Of a stretch of 26,455 nucleotides of DNA, positions 7,172-14,734 are shown one piece after another. The notes beneath the pieces were generated by a model. The model worked only from the letters and a program-made list of their open reading frames with translations, searched no databases and was not told the DNA's origin. The stretch lies in the NCBI GenBank assembly GCA_023392755.1, contig JAEWNM010000019.1, positions 1 through 26,455 on the forward strand. Reading direction: 5' to 3'. Both the position numbers and the translations under genes were made by a program. Numbering within the stretch: the stretch's first letter is position 1; every line of letters begins with the position of its first letter. The DNA is from Bacillota bacterium. Its GTDB lineage: Bacteria > Bacillota > Clostridia > Christensenellales > Aristaeellaceae.

Positions 7172-8257
7172 ATGAAAAAACGGCTTCGCATCGGCATCAT
7201 CGGTTGCGGCGGCATTGCAAACGGAAAGCACATGCCTTCTTTGAAGGCGATTAACCGGGTGGACATGGTGGCCTTCTGCGACATTATTCGCGAGAAGGCG
7301 GAAAAGGCGGCCGCCGAATATGGCACGCCGGATGCCAAGGTGTATACGGATTATAAGGAATTGCTCAAGGACACCTCCATTGATGTGGTGCATGTGTGCA
7401 CACCCAACCGCTCCCACGCCGATATCACCATTGATTCCCTCCACGCGGGCAAGCATGTCATGTGTGAAAAGCCCATGGCCAAAACCGCCGCTGATGCGCG
7501 GCGCATGGTGGAGGCGGCCCGTGAAACAGGCAAGAAGCTCACCATAGGCTACCAGCACCGGCATAAGCCCGAAAGCAATTATCTCAAGAGCGTCATTGAG
7601 CGGGGCGACCTAGGCGACATTTACTACGCCAAGGCATTTGCCATCCGCCGCCGGGGCACCCCCAACTGGGGCGTTTTCCTCAACGAATACGAACAGGGCG
7701 GCGGGCCGCTGATCGACATCGGTACCCACTCACTGGACCTGACGCTGTATTTGATGAACAATTACAAGCCCCGCATGGTGGTGGGCACCAAGTACAAGAA
7801 GGTTGAAAACCCCGAGTGCGGCAACCCCTGGGGCGGCTGGGGTAAGGACGAGCATACCATGGAGGACAGCGCCTTCGGCTTTATCGTTATGGAAAACGGC
7901 GCTACCATCACACTGGAAGCCAGTTGGGCGCTGAACACCATTGAGCCCATCCAGGAGGGCAGCCTGGCCCTTTGCGGCTCCAAGGCCGGCGCGCAGATCA
8001 AGAACGGCATCTCCATCAACAAGGGCGAGTTTGGCAGGCTTGTGGAAATCAAGCCTGACGTATCCGCCGGCGGCGTTGCGTTCTACGACGGCGTGAAGGA
8101 AACGCCCCCCATCACCGAGGCAAGGCGCTGGATCGACGCCATTGAAAACGACACCGACCCCGTGGTAATGCCCGAGCAGGCCTGCGTTGTGTCGGAGATT
8201 CTGGAAGCCATCTACACATCGGCCAAAACGGGCGAGCCCGTGTACTTTGGCAAGTAA
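7172..8257 (+). CDS. Gfo/Idh/MocA-family NAD(P)-dependent sugar dehydrogenase
   Basis: 361 residues, full length for the family. The Rossmann domain opens with IGIIGCGGIA (glycine-rich loop 11-16), has CTPNRSH (76-82) and the EKP motif with catalytic Lys100 (CEKPMAK). The C-terminal domain carries GGGPLIDIGTHSLDL with Asp182 and His186, the usual catalytic pair. AAGGAGG lies nine bases before ATG 7172. Members oxidise a ring hydroxyl of sugars, glycosides or inositols (or reduce the ketone) using NAD(P). It is the first gene of a three-gene operon, followed after 12 bases by a TIM-barrel isomerase and then by a second Gfo/Idh/MocA protein. That setting suggests oxidation to a keto sugar which the isomerase then rearranges. 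Substrate unknown; cytoplasmic. Confidence 0.92.
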   Translation: MKKRLRIGIIGCGGIANGKHMPSLKAINRVDMVAFCDIIREKAEKAAAEYGTPDAKVYTDYKELLKDTSIDVVHVCTPNRSHADITIDSLHAGKHVMCEKPMAKTAADARRMVEAARETGKKLTIGYQHRHKPESNYLKSVIERGDLGDIYYAKAFAIRRRGTPNWGVFLNEYEQGGGPLIDIGTHSLDLTLYLMNNYKPRMVVGTKYKKVENPECGNPWGGWGKDEHTMEDSAFGFIVMENGATITLEASWALNTIEPIQEGSLALCGSKAGAQIKNGISINKGEFGRLVEIKPDVSAGGVAFYDGVKETPPITEARRWIDAIENDTDPVVMPEQACVVSEILEAIYTSAKTGEPVYFGK

Positions 8258-8269
8258 GGAGGGCATCCC

Positions 8270-8989
8270 ATGGAATACGGCGTACAGCTATACAGCGTGA
8301 GGGACAAGACCCAAACCGACATGCGCGGCGCGCTGTCTTCAATCGCCCGGCAGGGATATTCATCTGTGGAGTTTGCGGGGTTCTTCGGCATAACCGCAAA
8401 GGAGATCACCGCAATGCTCAGCGAAGCCGGCCTTGGCGTATCGGGCACCCACACGGGGCTGAACGAGCTTCTTTCAAAAACGGAAGAAACCATAGCCTTT
8501 CACAGACAGATCGGTAACACCCGCATCATCGTGCCCTACGCCGAGCTTGATACCCAGGAAAAGCTGGATGCATTTATCCAAAGCATGAACGGGCTTGCAA
8601 AAAAGCTTGGGGAAGCGGGCATACGTCTTGGCTACCACAACCACGCCCAGGAGTTCAAGCCCAATAGGGATGGCTCCGTGGCCTTTGAGCAGCTTATGTA
8701 CCGCACGGCGCTGGATTTGGAAATCGATACCTTCTGGGCCTATGCCGCCGGGGTCGATCCCGTGGCGCTCATGGACAGGCTCAAATCGCGTGTGCCGGTG
8801 ATCCATATCAAGGACGGCTATGAAAATGGGGAAGGTATGCCCCTGGGCCGCGGAACGGCCCCGGTGAAGGCTGTCTATCAAAAGGCCAGGGCTCTTAATA
8901 TTCCCATGGTGGTGGAAAGTGAAACGCTGTCGCCCGATGGGCTTACCGAAACGGACGTCTGCATCAAATACCTGCGCTCCCTGGAATAG
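8270..8989 (+). CDS. Sugar isomerase/epimerase, xylose-isomerase-like TIM barrel
   Basis: 239 residues, at the short end of the AP-endonuclease-2/xylose-isomerase-like barrel family. It begins at the first strand (YGVQLYSVR). The family signature YHNHAQEF (122-129) provides Glu128; further probable divalent-metal ligands are Asp153 (LDLEIDTFW), His179 (VIHIKD) and Glu216 (VVESE). The order and spacing match epimerases acting on ketoses or keto-glycosides, such as E. coli YcjR and D-psicose 3-epimerases. GGAGG sits seven bases before ATG 8270 and 12 bases separate it from the preceding dehydrogenase gene. The likely job is to epimerise, isomerise or dehydrate the keto product of the neighbouring dehydrogenase. 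It could also be an IolI/IolE-like inosose enzyme, though no other inositol gene is present. Confidence 0.85.
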   Translation: MEYGVQLYSVRDKTQTDMRGALSSIARQGYSSVEFAGFFGITAKEITAMLSEAGLGVSGTHTGLNELLSKTEETIAFHRQIGNTRIIVPYAELDTQEKLDAFIQSMNGLAKKLGEAGIRLGYHNHAQEFKPNRDGSVAFEQLMYRTALDLEIDTFWAYAAGVDPVALMDRLKSRVPVIHIKDGYENGEGMPLGRGTAPVKAVYQKARALNIPMVVESETLSPDGLTETDVCIKYLRSLE

Positions 8990-9015
8990 GGAAAGCAGTG
9001 ATTCGGGAGAACATG

Positions 9016-9993
9016 ATGGTCAACGTACTTATGCTATCCAAATGGCACGTGCATGCCAGGGATTATGCCAAAACCATACAGGCGCAGCCCGACGCGAAAA
9101 TCACCTGTGTATGGGATGAGGATGCCGCAAGGGGCGCGGACTGGGCGCGGGAACTGGGCGCGGCCTTCGAACCTGACCTGGACAAGGCGCTTGCCCGGGC
9201 CGATGTGGACGCGGTCGTCGTGGACACGCCCACAACCGACCACCTGCGCGTAATGCTTAAGGCCGCCAAGGCCCATAAGCACATTTTTACCGAAAAGGTG
9301 CTGGCCGCCACCGTGAAGGATTGTAAATTGATTGCCGAAGCGGTGAAGGCAAACGGCGTGAAGTTTTGCATTTCCTTTCCCCAGTTGACTTGGCCCCTGG
9401 CGCAGCTTTGCAAAAAGGCCGTAGACGAAGGTACATTGGGTCAGATACACTTTATGCGCATGCGCATGGCCCACGACGGCGCCTCCCGCGGATGGCTGCC
9501 CGAATACTGGTACGATGCGGATCTGTCGGGCGGCGGCGCGATGATGGACCTGGGCTGCCATCCCATGTATATGGCGTCCTATCTGCTGGGCAAACCAATG
9601 CGCATCACCTCCATCTTCAACAATAACTTAGCGCCCAATGGGGTGGACGACAACGCCGTTTCCGTGGCGGAGTTTGAAAACAAGGCTATCGCGGTGCTGG
9701 AAACCTCCTTCATATCGCCCTTCAACGCCAACTGCTTCGAGCTTTTGGGCACCAAGGGTGCTATTGTGCAGATGGGCCGGGACATAAAAATGCGCACCGC
9801 CGGGATGCAGGATGGATGGGTCACCCTGGAAAGGCTGCCGGAGCAGCAGCCTTGCGCCATCCGCCAATGGCTGGACGGCATTATCAGCGGCACACCCATC
9901 CCCTTTGATCTTGACAGAGCCATTGCCCTGACGGAACTGCTGGAGAATGCCTACGCATCCCACAACGAACAGCGGACAGTGGCTATCAAGTAA
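9016..9993 (+). CDS. Divergent Gfo/Idh/MocA-family oxidoreductase
   Basis: 325 residues from ATG 9016. The overlapping ATG 9013 and a GTG at 8998 (with AGGGA before it) are alternatives; the first core strand is VNVLML, and GGGAG lies six bases before 9016. The overall fold fits the family: DAVVVDTPTTDHL (65-77), TEK with Lys94, and GGGAMMDLGCHPMYM with Asp178 and His182. Two features are unusual. The glycine-rich nucleotide loop is replaced by SKWHVHA (8-14), and the EKP motif reads EKV. It is the last gene of the operon, 26 bases after the isomerase, and is followed by a strong terminator. It may reduce the rearranged keto sugar produced by the two preceding enzymes, or act on a different substrate or bind cofactor differently. 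Confidence 0.83.
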   Translation: MVNVLMLSKWHVHARDYAKTIQAQPDAKITCVWDEDAARGADWARELGAAFEPDLDKALARADVDAVVVDTPTTDHLRVMLKAAKAHKHIFTEKVLAATVKDCKLIAEAVKANGVKFCISFPQLTWPLAQLCKKAVDEGTLGQIHFMRMRMAHDGASRGWLPEYWYDADLSGGGAMMDLGCHPMYMASYLLGKPMRITSIFNNNLAPNGVDDNAVSVAEFENKAIAVLETSFISPFNANCFELLGTKGAIVQMGRDIKMRTAGMQDGWVTLERLPEQQPCAIRQWLDGIISGTPIPFDLDRAIALTELLENAYASHNEQRTVAIK

Positions 9994-10034
9994 CCGTTTT
10001 TCATAGCACCCCCTTCCGCCGGAAGGCGGCAGCA

Positions 10035-10080
10035 AACAGCCCGGCCAGGGTATCATCCCTAATGGCCGGGCTGTTTTATT
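10035..10080 (+). terminator. Strong rho-independent terminator of the dehydrogenase operon
   Basis: AACAGCCCGGCCA (10035-10047) pairs perfectly over 13 bases with TGGCCGGGCTGTT (10063-10075). The loop can fold further through GGG/CCC. The plus strand then reads TTTTATTT. It lies about 40 bases after the stop at 9993. The opposite strand lacks a good T-run, so it acts mainly on plus-strand transcripts. Confidence 0.9.
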
Positions 10081-10119
10081 TGCTCATCTATATCCGCCAT
10101 ACTGTTTGCCGCTGTTAGG

Positions 10120-11109
10120 TTATTCGGCCTTCAGCGCACTGTCAAAGGCGAATGTGGAGGGCTCGAAGTTCATGCGGTCTGCAAACGTATACGCCTCCGC
10201 CGCGCCGCGCATCCTCTCCATGCCGCTATCCTCCCACTCCACGCACAGCGGGCCGTGGTAACCCATCTGGTTCAGCTCTCTTATGATACCATCAAAGTCA
10301 ACATCTCCATGGCCCAGGGAAACAAAGTTCCAGCCCCGGCGCGTATCGCCGAATTCCAGATGGGAACCCAGCACCCCGGCACGTCCGTCGCGGCTGAGCT
10401 TCACATCCTTTAAATGCACATGGTAGATGCGGTCAGCAAAGTCCCTCAGGAAGGCCGCCGGGTCTACCCGCTGCCAAACCAAATGGCTGGGATCAAAGTT
10501 CAGGCCCAGGGTGGGGCGGTAATCCAGCGTTTCCAGCAGGCGGCGGGTGCTGTAGTAGTCAAAGGCAATTTCCGTTGGGTGCACCTCAAGTGCCAGCTTC
10601 ACGCCGCACTCGTCGTAAACGTCAAATATGGGCGACCACAATTCCTTGATGCGCGCGAAACCCGCTTCCACCATTTCCGGCGTGGTCTGGGGGAAGGAGT
10701 ACCACCAGGCCCAGATGGGGGAGCCCAGGAAGCATGTCACCACCGGTACGTTTAACAGCTTGGCGGCCCGCGCCGTATTCTTCATGGTTTCCACAGCCCA
10801 GGCGCGGATTTCCTCGGGCTTGCCGCGAAGCGCCTTGGGAGCAAAATTGTCAAGGCGCGTGTCGGCATTGTCGCCCACGCATTGGCCGGCCAGATGGGCG
10901 GAGAGCGCGCCGATCTTCATATTGTATTTGCCAAGGGTTGATAGCAGCGATGATCTGTATTCGGGGGAGGAGACGGTCTTCTCCACATCCACGTGGGCCT
11001 GGCAGGCCAGCTCGAACCCCTCGTAGCCGATGGCGTGCATCTTTTGACATAGTTCGGGCAGCGGGATATCGCCAAACTGGCCGGAACAGATGGTGATGGG
11101 GCGTTTCAT
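10120..11109 (-). CDS. Sugar phosphate isomerase/epimerase-family TIM barrel
   Basis: 329 residues from ATG 11109 (GGAGG nine bases upstream; the nearer ATG at 11115 has only three bases of spacing). The sequence is a xylose-isomerase-like barrel with likely metal ligands Glu175 (LALEVHP), Asp206 (LNFDPSHL), His232 (YHVHLKD) and Glu291 (CVEWED). It is longer than the first isomerase (8270-8989) and clearly a different branch: the HVHLKD segment is followed by about 30 residues ending SLGHGDVDFDGI, as in keto-sugar epimerases and inosose dehydratase-like proteins. It is a single gene, divergent from the IclR regulator across 248 bases, and convergent with the dehydrogenase operon. It probably handles an intermediate of the same pathway. 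I found no convincing -10/-35 for it. Confidence 0.86.
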   Translation of the reverse strand: MKRPITICSGQFGDIPLPELCQKMHAIGYEGFELACQAHVDVEKTVSSPEYRSSLLSTLGKYNMKIGALSAHLAGQCVGDNADTRLDNFAPKALRGKPEEIRAWAVETMKNTARAAKLLNVPVVTCFLGSPIWAWWYSFPQTTPEMVEAGFARIKELWSPIFDVYDECGVKLALEVHPTEIAFDYYSTRRLLETLDYRPTLGLNFDPSHLVWQRVDPAAFLRDFADRIYHVHLKDVKLSRDGRAGVLGSHLEFGDTRRGWNFVSLGHGDVDFDGIIRELNQMGYHGPLCVEWEDSGMERMRGAAEAYTFADRMNFEPSTFAFDSALKAE

Positions 11110-11357
11110 GTGCATTAACCTCCTTGTTTTGCCGTATGGCATATAAAATGATTGTATGTTTTCGGACGGGACTGGCCGCCGCGAAAATCGCACGCATGGA
11201 CTTTTGCTTTTGACACCTGCATTCACCGCCGGTAGCAACCTGCCGTCCTTGCGGCTCCGAGTTATCATTGTTTTCCTATTCATCCTGAATATGGGCTTGC
11301 GTTTTTTGCTGTATAATGTTACTATGTGAAATACCAAGATGGATAGAGGTAATCATT
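11110..11357. promoter_or_regulatory. Shared regulatory region of the isomerase and IclR genes
   Basis: 248 bases. On the plus strand a TATAAT (11312-11317) lies about 40 bases before the IclR start, without a clear -35. An 11-base near-repeat, GTTATCATTGT (11261-11271) and GTAATCATTGT (11349-11359), flanks that -10, and the second copy covers the IclR start. The shared AATCATT core appears once more in the opposite orientation at 11147-11153, close to the isomerase gene. GCGA-AAA-TCGC (11181-11191) is a short palindrome. These are candidate IclR binding sites. Confidence 0.4.
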
Positions 11358-12137
11358 GTGGCCCAAAAGCTTTCAAAAGCCAACCAGTCTGTGGGAAAGA
11401 CGCTGCAAATCATTGAAGTATTGGCCGGCGACCGGGAGCCGCTGCGCCTTGCGGATATTTCCAAGCGCGTGGAAATGCCGGCCAGCACGGTGCTGCGCAT
11501 GATCAATACGCTGCTTGAGCACGGGTATGCCTATCAGGATGCCCAATCGTTGCGCTATGGCCTCACGCTGCGCTTTGCGCAGATTGGCCACATGATCAAC
11601 GCCCAGTTCCGTATCCGCGACGTGGTTCACCCCTACCTGACGGAGTTGAGCCGCGTGAGCGGTGAATCCACCTGCCTTGCCGTTGAGGAGGATATGGAGG
11701 TCATCTACATCGACGTGGTGGACGGCGCGGACGGTATGCTGAAAATCATGCAGCGCATCGGCAAGCGCGCGCCCTTGCATTCCACCGGCATAGGCAAGCT
11801 GATGCTCACCCAGTATTCCCCCGATGAGCTGGCCCGGCTGGCCAAGGCGCGGGGCCTGAGCCGCCTGACACCCCATACGCTGACCTCCGTTACAGACCTG
11901 GAACGGGAGATAGCCTTGATACGAAAGCAGGGCTATGCCGTGGACGACGAAGAGTGCGAGCTTGGAGCGCGGTGCGTTGCCGCGCCGATCTACGACTACG
12001 AAAGCCGTATCGTGGCCGCCATCAGCGTATCGGGCCCCGTTTCCCGCATCACCCGCAAGCGCGTTACGGAGCTGGCACCCCTGGTGATGGAAGCAGCCGA
12101 TACCATCAGCAGAATGATGGCCCACAAGAAAATGTAA
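11358..12137 (+). CDS. IclR-family transcriptional regulator
   Basis: 259 residues from GTG 11358, which has AGAGGT about eight bases upstream. An ATG at 11316 in the same frame overlaps the -10 element and is unlikely to be translated. The N-terminus (about 10-75) is an IclR winged helix: VGKTLQIIEVLAG, LADISKRVEMPASTVLRMI. The C-terminal effector domain (about 85-255) contains STCLAVEEDMEVIYIDVVDG, IGKRAPLHSTGIGKLMLT and CVAAPIYDYESRIVAAISVSGP, all typical. IclR proteins usually repress or activate an adjacent catabolic gene in response to a small carboxylate or sugar acid. The divergent isomerase gene is the obvious target, probably together with autoregulation. Confidence 0.92.
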   Translation: MAQKLSKANQSVGKTLQIIEVLAGDREPLRLADISKRVEMPASTVLRMINTLLEHGYAYQDAQSLRYGLTLRFAQIGHMINAQFRIRDVVHPYLTELSRVSGESTCLAVEEDMEVIYIDVVDGADGMLKIMQRIGKRAPLHSTGIGKLMLTQYSPDELARLAKARGLSRLTPHTLTSVTDLEREIALIRKQGYAVDDEECELGARCVAAPIYDYESRIVAAISVSGPVSRITRKRVTELAPLVMEAADTISRMMAHKKM

Positions 12138-12152
12138 GCATCTGCGCATGGG

Positions 12153-12204
12153 GCGGGCTGCGGGACACCGGAGGGGCAATCTTTCCGCTTCCGGCCCGCT
12201 TTTT
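12153..12204 (+). terminator. Terminator after the IclR gene
   Basis: GCGGGC (12153-12158) pairs with GCCCGC (12194-12199), with an inner CCGGA/TCCGG pair (12168-12172 / 12190-12194) as an alternative. TTTTT follows at 12200-12204. It starts 15 bases past the IclR stop. Confidence 0.6.
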
Positions 12205-12409
12205 GAATACGCACAAACGCATGTGCCTTTACGTGTTTTGCCGCGGGGCCTAAGGGGAGTATAGGGAACACCGTAAACGGATAATTCTAGATGGAAGAGG
12301 GGTTTTCCTTTTCCTTGGCGCGCACGCGCTTATTTTTTTGCCTCAAGATGTGGCCTTGCATGCCGCGTTAGGTCATTTTCCGCTGTTTTGCGCCGCTTCC
12401 AATGCCCTG
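12205..12409. other. Gap between the convergent IclR and RNase R genes
   Basis: No gene, and no sign of the tmRNA or smpB genes that often neighbour RNase R. A small GC hairpin followed by TTATTTTTTT (12318-12339, plus strand) could be a second, weak terminator. I saw no clear minus-strand terminator for the RNase R gene. Confidence 0.4.
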
Positions 12410-14557
12410 TCAGCGCCTGATGGAAACCAGCTCGAAATCCACTTCCCGGCGCGATGTGTCGGCACGGTCCACCCGTATGCGCGCCATATCCCCCAGGCGG
12501 ATTACCTGGCTGCTTCGCGAGCCGATCAGCATGCTTCGCCCCTCATCGTACTGGTAATAGTCGTTCAGCGACGCGATATGCACCAGCCCCTCCACCGTAT
12601 TGGGAAGCGTTACGTAAAAGCCCCAGCCCGTTACGCCCGATACGATCCCTTCGTATTCTTCCCCGATATGCCCGGCCATAAAGAACGCCTTGAGCAGATC
12701 GTCCGCCTCCCGCTCGGCGAGGGTTGCCTCATATTCGCGTTGGGAGCAGTGCTCCGCCAGCTCCGCCATGCGTGATGCCTGGGGATAGCCGCTGCCGTCC
12801 GTTCCCGACACCAGCATTTTCAGCATGCGGTGCACCACAAGATCGGGGTAGCGGCGTATAGGGGATGTAAAGTGACAGTAGTCCTTTGCGGCCAGGGCGT
12901 AATGGCCCAAGGGCCTGTCATCGTACAGGGCACGCTTCAGGGAGCGTATCATCACGCTTCTGATGATGTCGGCGTTTTTATGGCTGGCTGTTCGCGAAAG
13001 CAGGTCCTGCAGCACGCCGGGATGCGGGTCGTTTCCCAGATGCGCGCGCACGTCCAGCCCGCCCAAAAACACCTCCAGGGCGTGCAGCTTGAGGGGATCG
13101 GGCTTGTCGTGCACCCGGTATATCAGAGGCAGGCCGGTGCTGCGGGCCAGCTCTGCCACGGTTTCGTTGGCCGCCAGCATAAAGTCCTCAATCATACGTT
13201 CCGCCTCGCCGCGCTCCCTGGCGTGCACGTCCACTGGCTCGTTGTCAGGACCCAGGGTAAAGGCCGTTTCCGACAGGTCAAAATCGATACTGCCGCGGTT
13301 TTGCCGTGCCTGCCGCAGCACGTGGGACAGCTTTAGCATATCCTCAAGCGTGGGCTTGACGTTGCCGGGTACGCCGCTTTCCTCCCCTGAGAACATACGG
13401 TTGACCGCGGCATAGGTAAGCCGTGCACGGGAATGGATGACCGAGGGGGTCAGATCATGGTCGGTGATTTTTCCGCCCCGCACCTTCATCATCAGACTCA
13501 TGGCCAGCCTGTCCACATCGGGCTTGAGCGAACATAGCCCGTCGGAGAGCGCGTGGGGCAGCATGGGGATGGTGAGGCCGGGCATGTACAGGGACGTGCC
13601 CCTATGCAGCGCCTCCACGTCGATGGGCTGGCCGGCGGACACGTAATGCGACACGTCCGCGATATGCACGCCCAGCAGCCAATCGCCCTCCGGAAGCTTT
13701 TCCAGGGATACGGCATCGTCAAAATCCTTGGCGTCCTCCCCGTCGATGGTGAATAGCATCAAGCCGCGCAGGTCCCGCCTGCCCCAAAGGTCCTCCTCCC
13801 TGACGCTGTCGGGATACCTGGCTGCCGCCGCTTCAATCTCCTCGTCAAACGACGTTTCAAAGTCATGATCCTCGGCGATGGCCCGCAATTGGACGGGCAG
13901 CACCTCCCAATCGCCCATGACCCTTACCACACGGGCGGTGAGCATCCTGCCGGATTCCGGCCAGGCGATTGTTTTGAGCACCGCCATATCCCCGGCCTTT
14001 GCGCCCATCAGGTCGCCCTCCAGCCGTACCTGGCAGGTGATGCGGCTGTCATAGGGCTTGGCTGTAGCGTTGTGCTCCACGGGCGCCTGCATGTTCCGCT
14101 TGCGCGATTTCCCGCGGGCGCACAGGTTCTCATAAGGGTCGCTTATGCTGCTTTCCTGTATGATGGCGCTGAAGGTTTCGTGGGCGTGCCATACGATGGC
14201 GACAAGGCTTGACCACCTTGCTCCGGTGCTGTCGTATCCCTCCGGCTTGACAAGGATGATGTCATTGTGGAGGCATTGCAGCCGCGGGTGGGGGCGAAGC
14301 TTCATTTGCCCGCCTTCCTCCAGTGGCCGGGCTGCCAGCGTCCCGTTTTTGAGCACCGCCGCCCGGGCGGCTATAAGCCCCAGGGCGCGGGGCACGGCAT
14401 ACCTTCCCTTTTTTGTGGCGGCGGCTTTGCCCTGCCGGGCCAACGCTTCCAGCGCATCCAACGCTTCCCCGTAGGCTATGTTCAGCCGGTCCGCTACGGC
14501 GGCTGGCTCCAGTGCGATACTCTCGGTATTTAAAAGCGCCAAAACTTCTTCTTTCAT
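12410..14557 (-). CDS. rnr: Ribonuclease R (RNB-family 3'-5' exoribonuclease)
   Basis: 715 residues, the normal size. Domains in order: an N-terminal winged helix (about 1-60), cold-shock/OB domains (about 60-230), the RNB catalytic domain with the metal-binding motif IDGEDAKDFDDA (271-282) and HFTSPIRRYPDLVVHRML in its second half, and a C-terminal S1 domain (about 640-712, GIVSGVTGWGFYV). It degrades structured RNA from the 3' end and takes part in rRNA and mRNA quality control in the cytoplasm. ATG 14557 is preceded by AGGTAGGA. The gene stands alone with its own promoter, and the surrounding genes are for sugar metabolism, so it marks a housekeeping island between accessory blocks. The lysine-rich tail seen in enterobacterial RNase R is absent. 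Confidence 0.96.
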   Translation of the reverse strand: MKEEVLALLNTESIALEPAAVADRLNIAYGEALDALEALARQGKAAATKKGRYAVPRALGLIAARAAVLKNGTLAARPLEEGGQMKLRPHPRLQCLHNDIILVKPEGYDSTGARWSSLVAIVWHAHETFSAIIQESSISDPYENLCARGKSRKRNMQAPVEHNATAKPYDSRITCQVRLEGDLMGAKAGDMAVLKTIAWPESGRMLTARVVRVMGDWEVLPVQLRAIAEDHDFETSFDEEIEAAAARYPDSVREEDLWGRRDLRGLMLFTIDGEDAKDFDDAVSLEKLPEGDWLLGVHIADVSHYVSAGQPIDVEALHRGTSLYMPGLTIPMLPHALSDGLCSLKPDVDRLAMSLMMKVRGGKITDHDLTPSVIHSRARLTYAAVNRMFSGEESGVPGNVKPTLEDMLKLSHVLRQARQNRGSIDFDLSETAFTLGPDNEPVDVHARERGEAERMIEDFMLAANETVAELARSTGLPLIYRVHDKPDPLKLHALEVFLGGLDVRAHLGNDPHPGVLQDLLSRTASHKNADIIRSVMIRSLKRALYDDRPLGHYALAAKDYCHFTSPIRRYPDLVVHRMLKMLVSGTDGSGYPQASRMAELAEHCSQREYEATLAEREADDLLKAFFMAGHIGEEYEGIVSGVTGWGFYVTLPNTVEGLVHIASLNDYYQYDEGRSMLIGSRSSQVIRLGDMARIRVDRADTSRREVDFELVSIRR

Positions 14558-14604
14558 GTTTCCTACCTACGGCTTTTTTTAAAGTATTGCCTGATATCAT
14601 GCCC

Positions 14605-14645
14605 ATCATGACGCATAGCGGGAAAGCTGTCAAGCATGTTTGACA
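14605..14645 (-). promoter_or_regulatory. RNase R promoter with overlapping 18-base palindrome
   Basis: On the minus strand a consensus TTGACA (14628-14633), 17 bases and CATGAT (14605-14610) lie about 50 bases before the start. The -35 is one arm of a perfect inverted repeat TGTCAA-N6-TTGACA (14628-14645), a possible operator. Confidence 0.5.
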
Positions 14646-14673
14646 AAAAGCCGGGCCGCCCTTTGCGTGCATC

Positions 14674-14706
14674 ATAAATAAAAGCCCCGCATCAAGCCGA
14701 TGCGGG
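14674..14706 (-). terminator. Terminator after the 880-residue glycosidase gene
   Basis: GATGCGGG and CCCGCATC (14699-14706 / 14686-14693) form an eight-base stem with a five-base loop. On the minus strand it runs into GCTTTTATTTAT. It begins about 30 bases past the stop codon at 14735. Confidence 0.85.
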
Positions 14707-14734
14707 ACCTTCATGGCAGGATGATTGTTTTGCT

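Noticed and set aside
11181..11260. FMN-riboswitch-like ACCGGCGGT on the minus strand upstream of the isomerase
   Set aside because: Only this short core matches. The rest of the RFN element is missing and the downstream gene has no link to riboflavin.
12318..12340. GC hairpin followed by TTATTTTTTT as a strong terminator
   Set aside because: The stem is only four to five base pairs with a tight loop, and a better terminator for the IclR gene lies 120 bases upstream. It is mentioned only in the description of the gap.
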